This document shows positions 1 to 10,767 of a stretch of DNA of 64,000 bases, piece after piece. Both the position numbers and the translations under genes were made by a program. The number at the start of each line of letters is the position of its first letter. The first letter of the stretch is position 1. The stretch is from Labia minor (lineage: Eukaryota > Arthropoda > Insecta > Dermaptera > Spongiphoridae): NCBI GenBank assembly GCA_963082975.1, contig OY720345.1, forward strand, positions 9,078,491-9,142,490, given 5' to 3'. The notes under the pieces were generated by a model. That model saw only the letters and a program-made list of their open reading frames with translations, ran no database searches and was not told the origin of the DNA.

Positions 1-699
1 AAAATCTGATAAAATATACCAAAGAAAAACAAATTATTTAAATCTGCTTAGTATAATAATTTATAAAACAATTTTATAATTTTAAAATATTAAATACCTA
101 TTTAAAATTCTTAAATAAATAAATATATTACTTATAATAATAATATAAAATGAAAAAATAAAAATAAATAAATTATAAATTATTTTTTATAAAAGTTTTA
201 TATCAACACATTCCCATTGAAAATTCAATAAAAATAAATTCTTAAAAAGTAATTTTTAAATTGAAATTATATATCTAAGATGTTCTATATACACCTACTA
301 AATTTTATATATAATATATATATATATATATATATTTTTCTCTACATATATTTATTAGAATATATATAAATATATGAAAGGGGAAAAACAATTAAAATGT
401 ACTATCTATTTATTATGAATTCTAAAATGTTTACAATAACACTCGACTCAACTAAGTAAATAGAAAATTACATTTTAGTGAATAAATTATAACAAAATTA
501 AATAATTTTTCTTATATTCTTTTAATTAATTATAATAATTATATATTCAATGTTTTTGTTTTAATAAACAAAAAAATAAATAAAAAATTAATCTTAATTA
601 ATAATTTAAATTATTTTTATAATAATTATTAAATATAAAATTTTAATAAATAAAAGATATTTTTTTAATATAAATTTTATTCTGTATTTTATTATTTTG
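1..699. other. AT-rich sequence, no gene seen
   Basis: Very A/T-rich with a (TA)n tract near 310-335. I see no open frame of note and no recognisable repeat boundary. Confidence 0.6.
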
Positions 700-803
700 T
701 GAAAGAGCAGATTTCAATTTCGTATTACAGACAAATCTGCTCTTTTTTTTTGGGACATCCATTGAAATCTGCTCTTTCATTTTGGGACACCCTGTATATT
801 AAT
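700..803. repeat. Hairpin-rich MITE-like end
   Basis: The word AAGAGCAGATTT occurs once forward (about 704) and twice in reverse complement (about 735 and 764), so the segment can fold into alternative hairpins. It ends GGGACACCCTGTATATTA, which read backwards (TACAGGGTGTCCC) looks like a mariner-type terminus next to a TA target. No matching left end was found, so this may be one end of a MITE. Confidence 0.45.
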
Positions 804-1550
804 AAGTTGTGTTGAAATTGATTGTTAATTATTTTAGGTTAAATTAAAATATGATTTGATGATCTAATTTATGAATTTATAATAATTGAGTAGTAAGTAC
901 ATCTTAATGAGAATTATTGAAAATAATTTAAAAGTATAATCGATCAATTTCTATTAAAATTGCACTTTTAGAGATTTAAGAAAGTTAAAAAAATTTGAAC
1001 TTTTAAAACTAAGAACGTAAAAAGAATACTAAATGGCAACATAGCATGTACGTATATTTTCGTTTTTTTTCTTTTCATATAAAATAATGTTTTTGTATAA
1101 AACCTGCTCTGAATAAGATTTCCTTAAGATAAAATGATTTTATTAAAATTTCTTTTTTTTTTTATTTTACTTATATTTTTTTAGAGATTTAAAAGAAATG
1201 AGCGGTTGCCTTGAATGCGGAATTAACAGGGAATTTGGATGATAATATTGCTGTTGAGTGCAACTGGCGGGAATCCTCCTCCCCTTCCTCTTCCCATCAC
1301 CTACCCACCCAAAATTGCGGAAAAGGTGAAAGGGATCGCGACTTTTCTCTCTCTCCCTTCACTTTAATGAATAAAGAAAGGATTGTGGGAAAAAAATAAA
1401 ATCAATAAATTGGTGGAAATCAATATTTATAAGATGAAAAGAAAAAAAATATTTATTGAAACTAAAACTTTATAACCTTTAGATTGAAACCAACATATAT
1501 ATCTCTCTGACAATAATAATTCTATTACTAGATAATTTAATTATCTAGGA
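804..1550. other. Intergenic, with one G+C-richer island
   Basis: About 1195-1400 is less A/T-rich and holds a 62-codon frame. Its translation is low-complexity, matches nothing I recognise, and shows no splice context. I do not call a gene. Confidence 0.5.
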
Positions 1551-1812
1551 CACCAGCTCGGGGAACTGGGGTAAATTACCCCAAATGGGGTAAAAATGAA
1601 ACTTTTGTGAGTAAAATGTATATATTTTTCATTTGCTATTTTATAAACCTGTTAGTATTTTTACAAATTAAATTTTTAGTTATTGTTTTCTTTTCAAAAT
1701 TATCATGGGGGGGGGGGGAGGGCTATAGTAGGAAAGATGCTAAAAAGAGGAGTAATATCAACTCACACAAAAATATTTTGGGGTAATGATTAAAAAAGTT
1801 CCCAGACCACTG
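1551..1812 (+). mobile_element. hAT-type MITE, family M1 (copy 1)
   Basis: A 262-bp segment flanked by a perfect 8-bp direct repeat, ATCTAGGA, at 1543-1550 and 1813-1820. The ends are imperfect inverted repeats: CACCAGCTCGGGGAAC on the left, CAGTGGTCTGGGAAC read from the right. An 8-bp TSD with CA(G)..TG ends is the hAT signature. There is no coding capacity. It shares most of its length, including GGGGTAAATTACCCC and GGAAAGATGCTAAAAAGAGG, with 54193-54465. An 11-G run lies near 1706-1717. Confidence 0.75.
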
Positions 1813-2017
1813 ATCTAGGAAAATATTTGAAAAATAATATTGTAATGATATCATATTTGATATAATAATAATAATAATCTCAAAATATGTAATATTTTAA
1901 AATCCAACTGATAACCTCCAATTTTATGAAGAAATTAATTTTTTTATTATATATTATACATAAATATTAATCAATGAATTTTTTTTTAACTCAACTTCCT
2001 TTCGTCTTTATGGAGTT

Positions 2018-2214
2018 TTTTTTTTTTTTTTTTTTTTTTATTTATTTATTTATTTGGCTTTCGGATTATCACCATTTTAGCCAGCCTTCTTTATTATTCT
2101 TATATCTATACTTATATATATCGATTTATATATCGATGCACTCAGCGAGGTTTGAACACTCGAACTCGAGTCGGCGGACCGGTCACTATAACCTCGCGGC
2201 TAAGCTCCCGGTCT
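2018..2214 (-). mobile_element. tRNA-derived SINE, family S1 (full copy)
   Basis: Flanked by a perfect 14-bp TSD, GTCTTTATGGAGTT, at 2004-2017 and 2215-2228. On the minus strand it starts AGACCGGGAGCTTAGCC, with a pol III A-box-like TAGCCGCGAGG and a B-box region about 44 nt downstream; the second copy at 18.8 kb keeps a perfect GGTTCAAACC there. The 3' side is an A-rich tail, (TAAATA)/(TAAA)n then poly(A), which appears as the long T run at 2018-2040 on the plus strand. A tRNA head, A-rich tail and long TSD define a LINE-mobilised SINE. Confidence 0.85.
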
Positions 2215-2381
2215 GTCTTTATGGAGTTAATAATAGAAAATATGACATTTCAAATATTTCTAAAAATAGAAATTATTTGAAAATTAAAATTTCTGCAAAA
2301 TATTTTATATTATTGTTTTTCTAAATATTATATTTTTGTAAATAAATAGGTAAATAGGTAAATACATAGATATATACATAT

Positions 2382-2470
2382 GTGTGGCGAGTGAAAAAAG
2401 TAAACGCCAGGGTGGCGCTGTAAACTGGCAACAGCAACTTACTTTTACTTTTACTTTTTTCCGCCACTAT
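2382..2470 (+). mobile_element. Tiny MITE, family M2 (copy 1)
   Basis: About 89 bp with inverted ends: GTGGCGAGTGAAAAAAGTAAA on the left and GTGGCGGAAAAAAGTAAA read from the right, next to TA dinucleotides. The core GTAAACGCCAGGGTGGCGCT recurs inverted at 8683-8768. It is non-coding; the superfamily (Tc1/mariner-like from TA flanks) is an inference. Confidence 0.6.
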
Positions 2471-3503
2471 ACTATGTAAATATGTAGGATATGTTAAAAT
2501 GAATAAGTAAAAATTAACCTACAATGATTTCCAAATGGATTTAAATTGTAAACATAGGTATTTTAAGTATTTTAATTTCATATGTCACAGGATACGGTTA
2601 AGATTCTATTATGAATAAAATTTTGCAGGTAGCTATAATCTCTATAATCTAAAATAATAATAATAATATTAATAAATAATGAAACTAATAATTTCATTAG
2701 GAATTCATTCATAGGTTTCAAAAAATAGAAAAATACAATAAATTTTATAGAAATAATAATATTTACACAAAAATAAATGTATTTAATACATAAAAAATAA
2801 AAATAAAAAATAAGATAAATTTATTTACTGAATAAATACTAAATCAGAATTTATTTGATAATATAAATTGTGTCACGTAATTGACGATATGAGTGAAAAA
2901 TATTTATAAATATCAAAATAATTTTTTTTTTTTTGCATATTGTCGATTAAAGTTGAAATATTTGTTTGGAATCTTTAGAAAAATTTGTTAAAATTATAAT
3001 TTGATTTATGAATGGTATCTGTCTATCTATGATAGTGTACCTCCCCCATCGAACGGGATTATAAACCAATAAAAATCGCTCTCCCTATTTTTATTTAGAA
3101 TTTGTTTGAATTTCATTATTAAGATAAAAAAAAGTTGTTAACGTTAATTTTGTTTTAAGGAGAAATAATTGTTACATAAAATTAAAATAAATTGTAATTA
3201 TTACAAACTTTTAATTCTATATTTATATAATATTAATATGTATATATTATAACAGGATTTCTTTTTAATATATCAAAAAAGAAAAAAAAAAGAAAAGTTA
3301 ATTTCAAATTAATTTATTAACGTTTAAGAAATAAGAAAAAAATTAATCTATTAATAAAAATATTATATTTATATAGTAATGAAATATTTTTGAGAATCAA
3401 AATTTATAATTAAACTAGATATGTATAATAATAATAATAATAATAATAATTATATCGATCAAAATTTAATCAAATTGAATTGAAATTGTTAACTGCAAAT
3501 ATT
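2471..3503. other. AT-rich sequence, no gene seen
   Basis: Long A and T runs and short ATT repeats, with no frame or repeat boundary I can support. A small less A/T-rich patch near 3020-3090 matches nothing else in the window. Confidence 0.55.
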
Positions 3504-4560
3504 AGGTTGTTTAGAAAGTAATTAATTATTTTTTTTCAAACACAACTCCACACTTACCTAATGAATATAATTATTACAATGTTTAGGGAGCTGATATACC
3601 AATACTTGTGTGTGAAAAAGTTCAATTGAATCTACCCAGTAGTTTTATGATTGGCAATCTTTTAAATATGAGAGGAATAATGAATGTTTTAGTCAGAAAT
3701 TGTACTTTTTTTCGTAAGAGATAGTATTACGATCACGAAAGTTTTCGATGTTGAGATTTTGATATTTTTATACGTTTTGAAGGTTCCTGAATCATTTTCA
3801 CTAAGGTTGAGAAAAATGTCTGTGTGTGTGTATGTGTGAGTGTATGTATGTAAACAAGATTACGCAAAAACGGTTTGACCTAGAATGATGAAATTTGGTA
3901 CATGGGCATTATTCAAAATGCAGAGTTTTCTATCAACTTTTGAGAAATGTAGCTCAACCGGAAGAGGTCATGTTGATTTTTTTTCTTCTAAAGTGACCGT
4001 AAAAACAAAGATATATGTTTGATAATTTTTCACATGATTAATAATTGTATAAAACTGCTATATATAGAATTTCAGCTTGATTTATTTGCTGAAAGTACCA
4101 GAATTAATTTTTTAACACTGCAAATCTCATGCTATCAACAAAGAGCCAAACATGCGCTGGTTTAATAAATATTATTTATTAATTTTAATTTATAATTTAT
4201 AATTAATTAAATTTAATATATGTCATTTAATCCAATTCAAATTTGCGAGCTAGTCGAGTGGAGACACTCCAGCTTTTTTCTATAGCAAAAATAAGTCTGA
4301 AAAAAATGAACGGATGAATGTATAGTGAAGATTTTTTAACAATACGCCAGTGCCAGAAATGGTTTACAAAATTTAGATCCGGCAATTTTGATGTCAAAGA
4401 TGGACCACATACTGGATAAAAAAAATGAGATAAATTTATAAGATTAAATGTTACAAATAAATAGTGATGGAGAAGAAAGCGAAGGTTGAATATCAATGGC
4501 GATTTCATATTCCAAAGTGACCTCAAGAATGTTATCATGTCATCGTCAACTCAAAGTTGA
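3504..4560 (+). mobile_element. Mariner relic, 5' part, interrupted by HINE-like copy 1
   Basis: It begins TTAGGTTGTTTAGAAAGT, the style of a mariner TIR. After the HINE-like insertion at 3706-4275, the plus strand at 4321-4419 reads as a mariner N-terminal DNA-binding segment: YSEDFLTIRQCQKWFTKF, then a stretch of the RSGNFDVKDGP type and a stop. The QCQKWF..FRSG..D.KD pattern is typical of mariner transposases after the helix-turn-helix. No catalytic region or right TIR follows, so this is a truncated dead copy. Confidence 0.7.
3706..4275 (-). mobile_element. HINE-like repeat, copy 1
   Basis: Reverse-oriented copy running from a degraded hairpin end (AAGAGATAGTATTACGATC) to GTCGAGTGGAGACACTCCAGCTT. 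It carries the family landmarks: the GT-rich microsatellite (about 3817-3850), CTCAACCGGAAGAGG, CTATATATAG, a run of T/A and the GTGGAGACACTCC terminal hairpin. Non-coding. It sits inside a mariner transposase relic. Confidence 0.85.
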
Positions 4561-5688
4561 CTTGATCATATCGGAATGTGAATTGAAGTTTGTCGAATGT
4601 ATCGTATTACTAAATATCGAATGTTTCAACTTAAATTTACACATCTAATATTTAAATTTATATAAATATAATATTATATAATTTCGAATTAATTACAGAC
4701 GAAAACAACATAAATATATGTTGTTTAATTGAAAAATACATAGTTATAGTTTTTATTATTATTATTATCAATTATTAATAAAATTTCTTTGAAACAACTA
4801 AATAAAGAAAAAAGAAAAAAGTTAAATTCTAAAAAAAAAAAATGATGTATATTTTTTTGTATGCATTTATTAAATCAACTTAATAATATTTCTTTTGATT
4901 CACAGTAGGAATTGCACATGACTGGATATTTTTTTTTCTTTTTCTTTTTTCCCTTCTTCTTTCTTCTTCTTCTTCTTCTTCTTCTATCTTGTTATGTCGC
5001 AAAAATTTGATTCTCATTTTATAAGTGCAATCAACAAATCCAACTTTCCTCCTCTTTACCCCTCTTCCTCAGTCGTTCAACCCGCTTTCCCAATCCCCCC
5101 ATCACCCATCATCCCTATTCCCATGTCTTTTTATTTATTCTACCCTTTATATTAAAATTCTTTCTTTTTCTCATATTTTTTTTTTTTGTTTTTATTTTAC
5201 TTCTTTCTTAGCTCTATTGTTTGGAAATATTAAACATTTCTTTACGTTCCATATTTCTTTATTTGTTTACGACAGTTTGTTTTTTTTTTATTATCGACTG
5301 CTATTTGTGGAAAAGAAGACGGTTAAATTTTCAATTTTTTCTCTATTTGCTGTTATTTAATTCAAATTAATAAGTTTTGAACGAATTTAAAATTTCATTT
5401 TATATTATTTTAAATACTATTATATATTTATTTGTTATCTAACCACCCAAATTCTTCATTCTCTGTTACTGTTACTTACTAAGTACCATGTTAAAGGTTG
5501 AAAACGTATGTATTGATTCGGTGTGCTTTTCTCTTCAAATCATCAAAAAACATGTATTAGTATTCAATTTATGTTAGTGGTGTTTATGGCTTCGATTGTT
5601 TAATAAAAAAAAATATGAATTTAGGTAACACTCCAAAATATTTCTTTTTTATTGTTTTAAAATTAATATAAATGTTTAAATGTGTGTG

Positions 5689-5740
<52 letters not shown>
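4561..5740. other. Intergenic, pyrimidine tract and (TA)n
   Basis: Holds a (CTT)n tract at about 4955-4986 followed by a pyrimidine-rich patch to about 5110, then a (TA)n run at 5694-5740. The open frames here are artefacts of the biased composition. No gene is supported. Confidence 0.5.
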
Positions 5741-5741
<1 letters not shown>

Positions 5742-5959
5742 GATTTGTTTACAATTTTTAAAAATGACCATAATTGATAAAAATTGAAATTTTAGTTTAG
5801 CCCCTTGAAGTTAGGCAATCAGTAATATACATATAAATAATTACGTATATTCGATATTAAAGATGTCATCAGTATTACTGATTGCCTAACTTCAAGGGGC
5901 TAAACTAAAATTTCAATTTTTATCAATTATGGTCATTTTTAAAAATTGTAAACAAATCG
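5741..5959. mobile_element. Long palindromic MITE with 87-bp arms
   Basis: The arms 5741-5827 and 5873-5959 are reverse complements with no mismatch that I can find, separated by 45 bp. The ends are CGATTTGTTTACAA and its complement, and both sides are (TA)n, so an insertion at TA is likely. It has no coding capacity. Perfect arms imply recent insertion or conversion. Confidence 0.75.
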
Positions 5960-6759
5960 TATATATATATATATATATTGTTCTCTAAACAGCATTTATA
6001 GAAACATTTCAGAAATTAAAAATTCTCATGATATTAATTCTTGAAGAAATTTGAAATTCTTATTTTTGTTAGGTATTATTTTTACATTATTTCATGTGAG
6101 GTAGGTGAATGAGAGAGAACAGAGATAGAAATAGATTGATTAGAGAAATGTTGTTAGAGATATCCAAAGCTTTCAAGTTTAGTAGACACATAAAGAAAAT
6201 AGATAGAGAACTACAATAAAATAAATACTTAAATAAGTCCAGTCCCCTCCAGTCGAAAGAATAACATTATTATTAAATTTGGTTAATATCCTTTTCCTTA
6301 GAATTAGATATGGCTAATTGGTTAGGTCATTAACTAACTTTAAAGGATATTTAGATAAGATTTGATCGTTGCAACACTTCCTAAGATTTTAAAGGCATTA
6401 GTCGAGTGAGGTGAAAGAGAAATGCATTTAGGAGATAATTACCTATAATTTAGTGTGAAAATATCATTAAAATGACAACTAAAGTGAATTATCACTAAAT
6501 TGCATATATTTATTTAAAATCCTAAATATTAATTAAAACATACAATAGTACATTATTTTTAAATTATTTTGAATGTAATTATATATACGTATGTCTATAA
6601 ATTGATTTATGAGGTAGACATCTATCTATTCATTAAAAAAGTATAAATAAATATGATTATTAACATTAGTATGTATGTTATATACATTTTTAAAATAATA
6701 ATAAATATAGGTAGATTAATTATTATTATTATTATTAAATAAAAAAGAAACGTTACCGA
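5960..6759. other. Intergenic, no gene seen
   Basis: A (TA)n tail follows the palindrome. The rest is ordinary AT-rich sequence; frames seen are low-complexity. Confidence 0.5.
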
Positions 6760-6962
6760 AAACACCAAACCGGGACAAACGGTGTACCTTTTTTTAGAAG
6801 CAAATTGAATTTTGAAAAAAAAGTACGAAATGTTCAAAAGCTTGGTCCAAAAAACGGTTGAGCTTGTTTTTTTATGAGACAAATTGAAAAAATTTTAAAA
6901 ATAATCAAAAATGTTCAAAGGTTAGGAAATTTTTTCGCGGCTCACAGTTTGGGAATCACTGC
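6760..6962 (-). mobile_element. hAT terminal fragment
   Basis: The right edge reads TTTGGGAATCACTGC; in reverse complement, GCAGTGATTCCCAAACTGTG is a typical hAT-type terminus. The left end is not identifiable, so the start is approximate. Only degenerate non-coding sequence is attached. Confidence 0.4.
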
Positions 6963-7849
6963 TTTATAGTAAATAATTAAATAATAAATGAAAAAAATAA
7001 TTAATAAAAATAAATAAATAAGACCCATAATCAAAAAAAAAAAAATATTTTTCTTATGTAATAAGAAATGATAAGAAAATATGTAGGTATATTAACTAAG
7101 TGAACTTTTAAGTAGACATTTTTTTCCCTATTTTGTAAGAAAAAATAATTTGATTATTATTTCAATTTAAATTTCATCAATTTATAAAAGTATTTTATTA
7201 TTATGATTATTATTAAAAATATTACTTACTTTATAAAATGTTTTCATAAAACAATTCAAACGATGTTTTTTTCATAATTTTTAAAGACATTAATAAATAA
7301 TACAGACTAAATTTATCATTTACTTGGAAAATTCAATTTTTATTACTTTAGAAAATCAAATATAAAGTAAATTTTGTTATCACTCAAGTTTACAATTTTG
7401 GTAGGTACACTAGGGAATTTGTTGAGTTTCCTAAACTAATAACGAATGGATGGATGTTCAGAAGAAAGAGAAGGTGTGGAGAGGGTGAAGATATGAGGAG
7501 TGTTTGACAGACAAATCTTTTCGATTGCAACTTCTCTTCTAATGACCATAAACTTGTTGCTGATTGTCAACTGGAACCAAGTGTCCACAGAGAATTTCAG
7601 AATGACAAAGTTTTATAATAATAATAATAATAATAATAATAGAATAAGGGAAAATCAAGGCAAGACTATCTGACAAGTTTGTTAATGATGAGTGAAATTG
7701 ATTGAAATGTAAATAAATAAATAATAAGTATATACATATTATAAAAATTATTTATTCTCTTTTTTTCTTCTTCTTTCTCTTATTTGATCTTATCTTTTTT
7801 TTTTTTTTTTTTTTTTTGAAGTGAAAACTTCTTTAGCGGCGTTGAGCAC
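6963..7849. other. Intergenic, no gene seen
   Basis: AT-rich, with a less A/T-rich patch at about 7400-7600 that gives no recognisable protein, an (ATA)n run near 7616-7640 and a poly(T) at about 7796-7817. Confidence 0.5.
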
Positions 7850-8446
7850 TTTTGTGGGATGGGGAACAAGCATAGAACTCGAGTGAACGTGACCGACCCG
7901 ACACCGCGAATATACGCATGCGCAATACGCCAGAATGTTCAACACTACTACTTCTGATATCGGCGATATGTGTATTTGTAGTTGCCACTCTGGTGATAGT
8001 CAGTTCATCATTATGGTTGCCGTTTACATTTCTCCGGATAAGTCATTACGTGCTATACAATATATACTTTTTGTATGAAAATTTATTTATATATTCTCAT
8101 GACCCATCTGCATTGCTTCAAAAAAAAAATTGTAAAAAGATTTGATGATTTGCCAATGATTTTGAGTGGAGATTTCAACATAAACTTTGCAAACGATAAA
8201 AATATATCATTAATTGAATTTTTAAATAATGAATTTGGTTTAAAAATGTCAAATAATCGCATTCTAAGTACTACGAAATATAAAACTACAATAGATGCAA
8301 TCTTCACAAGACATTTACATAGATTTCAATCAAAATTGTTCATTTCTTACTTTAGCTACCATAAACCTATTGTATCAGTTTTACAAATTGATGATGATGG
8401 TCGTCAACATGGTGAAAGTATTGTTGAAATTGTACATGAAAGTTAA
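7850..8446 (+). pseudogene. Helentron-type endonuclease (EEP) domain relic
   Basis: Two reading frames joined by a frameshift recall the C-terminal endonuclease/exonuclease/phosphatase domain of Helentron (Helitron2) proteins. Near 8014-8040 a frame reads VAVYISPDKS. From 8135 to 8387 another reads FDDLPMILSGDFNINFA, then ISLIEFLNNEFGLKMSNNR, TTKYKTTIDAIF and SYFSYHKPIVS. The SGDFN and SYHKP blocks are the conserved acidic/Asn and His motifs of this nuclease fold. The frame ends with a stop at 8444-8446. No Rep or helicase domain lies nearby, so only the 3' end survives. A LINE endonuclease is the alternative, but the SYHKP ending fits Helentrons better. Confidence 0.65.
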
Positions 8447-8682
8447 TTTTTCAAAAGTATAAAATGTTTTTAAATGCATATTATATTGTAATATAAATTA
8501 TTAATATATCACTTCTGTCGGCCAGTCCCACGACTGCCATTTCTTTTTTTAATTAAACTTAATTAAATTATTGTTAGACATTTCGAGGATTTGTTTTATT
8601 TTAAAATCTTAATTTATGAAAAGAAAAGAAATAAAATAAAATTCATTTGATCCTGACGAAATAACAATAAATTTAGGTATTC

Positions 8683-8768
8683 TAGTGGAAAAAAGTAAAT
8701 GCGTCACTCGACCGATTCATTTGCCGTCAACAGCGCCACCTTGGCGTTTACATTTTCCCGTCACTGTA
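8683..8768 (-). mobile_element. Tiny MITE, family M2 (copy 2)
   Basis: Inverted relative of 2382-2470, with AGCGCCACCTTGGCGTTTAC in the core. The ends TAGTGGAAAAAAGTAAA and TACAGTGACGGGAAAATGTAAA (the latter read from the right) form an imperfect TIR. Non-coding. Confidence 0.55.
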
Positions 8769-10496
8769 TATAGGTATATTTATATTTAATTTATGTTAAA
8801 AAAATTGAAACGCGAGTCGCTTAGGTGCAGTGTTGGGAGTAAAAAGTAATATAATCGAGGCTAATTTCTTAAAAAATAAAATTAATGTGATGTTTGTATC
8901 TGATTTTAATAGTTTATTATTTATAAGTAAAGAATATGCTTTAAATAGTAATGCAATTTATAATTTCATTTAACCCTTTTGCATTAATAGAGATTAGAAA
9001 AAGAAGAAGAGAAAAGATATAAAAAAAATAAATATATGAACGTTAGCCAATTTGGATCAAGAACAATTTTTTTTTTTTTCATTTTTCTATTCATTCTGCA
9101 TTGCTTTTAAATTTTCTTAAATGGAAGCCTTTTTTCAAAATCTTTCTCAAAGTTGAACAAACTGACCTTTTGGAGTTTTTTTTTTTTTGTATTCGCCACT
9201 CCAATTGCAAAGTCGTGTCATTAGTATACATCCTGTTTTCTATTATGTAGAACTTTTTGAGATTTTTTTCTCTTTATTATTATTATTATTATTATTATTA
9301 TTTTACTTCAAAACAGTAAAAGTACTTCAGATACAATATTTTAATCTCACTTGTATTTTATGAGAATATTAATTTTTTTTTTTTTTTTATTTATGTCAAT
9401 ATGAATTTAATTAAGTGAAAAACTATATTATAAACAATTTTTAAGAATAAAAGATCATAATACTCGCTCAAGAAAAAAAAACAACTTATAAAATCTCAAA
9501 TTTACTTATATTAATATAATTCCTAAAATATTTTTAATTAAATATAAAATTAAGAATTTTTTTTAATAAATTTTTAATCCATTTGAAAAGTTAAACAAAA
9601 AAAAAACAAAAAATACATTTGAGAAGTTTGACCCTTATCAGTGTCATTTTTTTTTAATAAGTTTGTAAAAAATAGAAATAAAAAAAGGGTTAATCTGTCT
9701 TTCTCCAGGTATTTCAACTTTATTTTTTTCTCCTATATCTATACAAAGAGAAATCAATTGGATCAATTGAAAAGTTAATAATTTAATTTACTAGTTGGGT
9801 GGAGAAGGAAATGAGTCAGAGTGGGTTCGGATGTTGAAAGGAGGTTAAGATCTATCTACTTTGAAGTCATACTAAAGTTAATTAATATTTGACACTCTAT
9901 TAATATTCCCAAGCTTTTTTTATTTTTATTTTATTTTTTTTTTTTTTTTTTTTTTGCAAATATCCCACTCAATTTTGAGTTGTGCTTTTAAAGATTTAAA
10001 TCTTAATGATGAAAAAAATACTAATTAGTAGGACTGCAGACTTTTCAAGGATCTTATTCTTCAATAAATCAATATATTTTTTAAACTTTTTTTAAATAAT
10101 AAAATTATCTTGAAAATCAGTTATTAATATTATTTAAATATCTACAATATATAACATATACATTATTATATTTTTAAAATTGACTTGTAATTTATTTGTC
10201 TAAAAAAAAAATAATAAATCTTTACATAAAAATTAAAAAAAGTATATATTGTAAAATTTAATAAATAATTAAATTAATAAACATATATATATATATATAT
10301 ATATATATGTATAGAAAACTATAGAATAAAATTAAAAATAAAATTAAAAAAAAAAATAAACATTTCAGGTTAAATAATCCTAATTATAATAGAAAGGAAG
10401 AATTTCTTAATATTTCACTCATATAGAAAAATATATTAATTTAAAAAATAATTATTGATATTAATAAATTAACAAATTTAATATGTATAAAAAGAA
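8769..10496. other. Intergenic, no gene seen
   Basis: AT-rich with (ATT)n near 9276-9302, several poly(T) runs (9366-9387, 9933-9955) and (TA)n near 10286-10308. A patch at about 9780-9860 is richer in G+C but gives no recognisable product. Confidence 0.5.
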
Positions 10497-10767
10497 GGCG
10501 CCATTGGGTGTGTGGGAAGCGAACCTGCCTTACATTCACATGATCCCGGGTTCAAGTCCCGGACCTGGCAAGGGAATTTCCCTTGCTGGGGTCTATGGGG
10601 CCTCCGGGAACAACATTGGGGAAAAGATACTTGATATCGTCTCCGATCAAGAAAATCAAGATAAAGGTTGAGAGGACCCGTTCTACTGATCATAGGACAC
10701 CTCATTGATATAACCGATTTGATAGGGGTTGTCCTTGTGTAGGACGTACAAAGTCGGTTTTTTTTTT
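10497..10767 (+). mobile_element. tRNA-derived SINE, family S2
   Basis: A less A/T-rich island with a tRNA-like head: an A-box-like TGGGTGTGTGGGAAGC and, about 45 nt on, a perfect B box, GGTTCAAGTCC, at about 10550. A tRNA-unrelated body follows, ending ACAAAGTCGGTTTTTTTTTT. No cloverleaf 3' acceptor matches the head, so it is not a functional tRNA. No clear TSD was found. The two short frames crossing it are incidental. Confidence 0.7.

Noticed and set aside
1211..1399. 62-codon frame in a G+C-richer island
   Set aside because: Low-complexity translation, no domain, no splice or neighbour support.
1974..2324. 116-codon plus-strand frame
   Set aside because: It runs straight through the poly(T) tail and head of SINE S1, so it is a by-product of the SINE.
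10497..10570. Functional tRNA gene
   Set aside because: Good B box, but no matching acceptor stem, and it continues into a SINE body.
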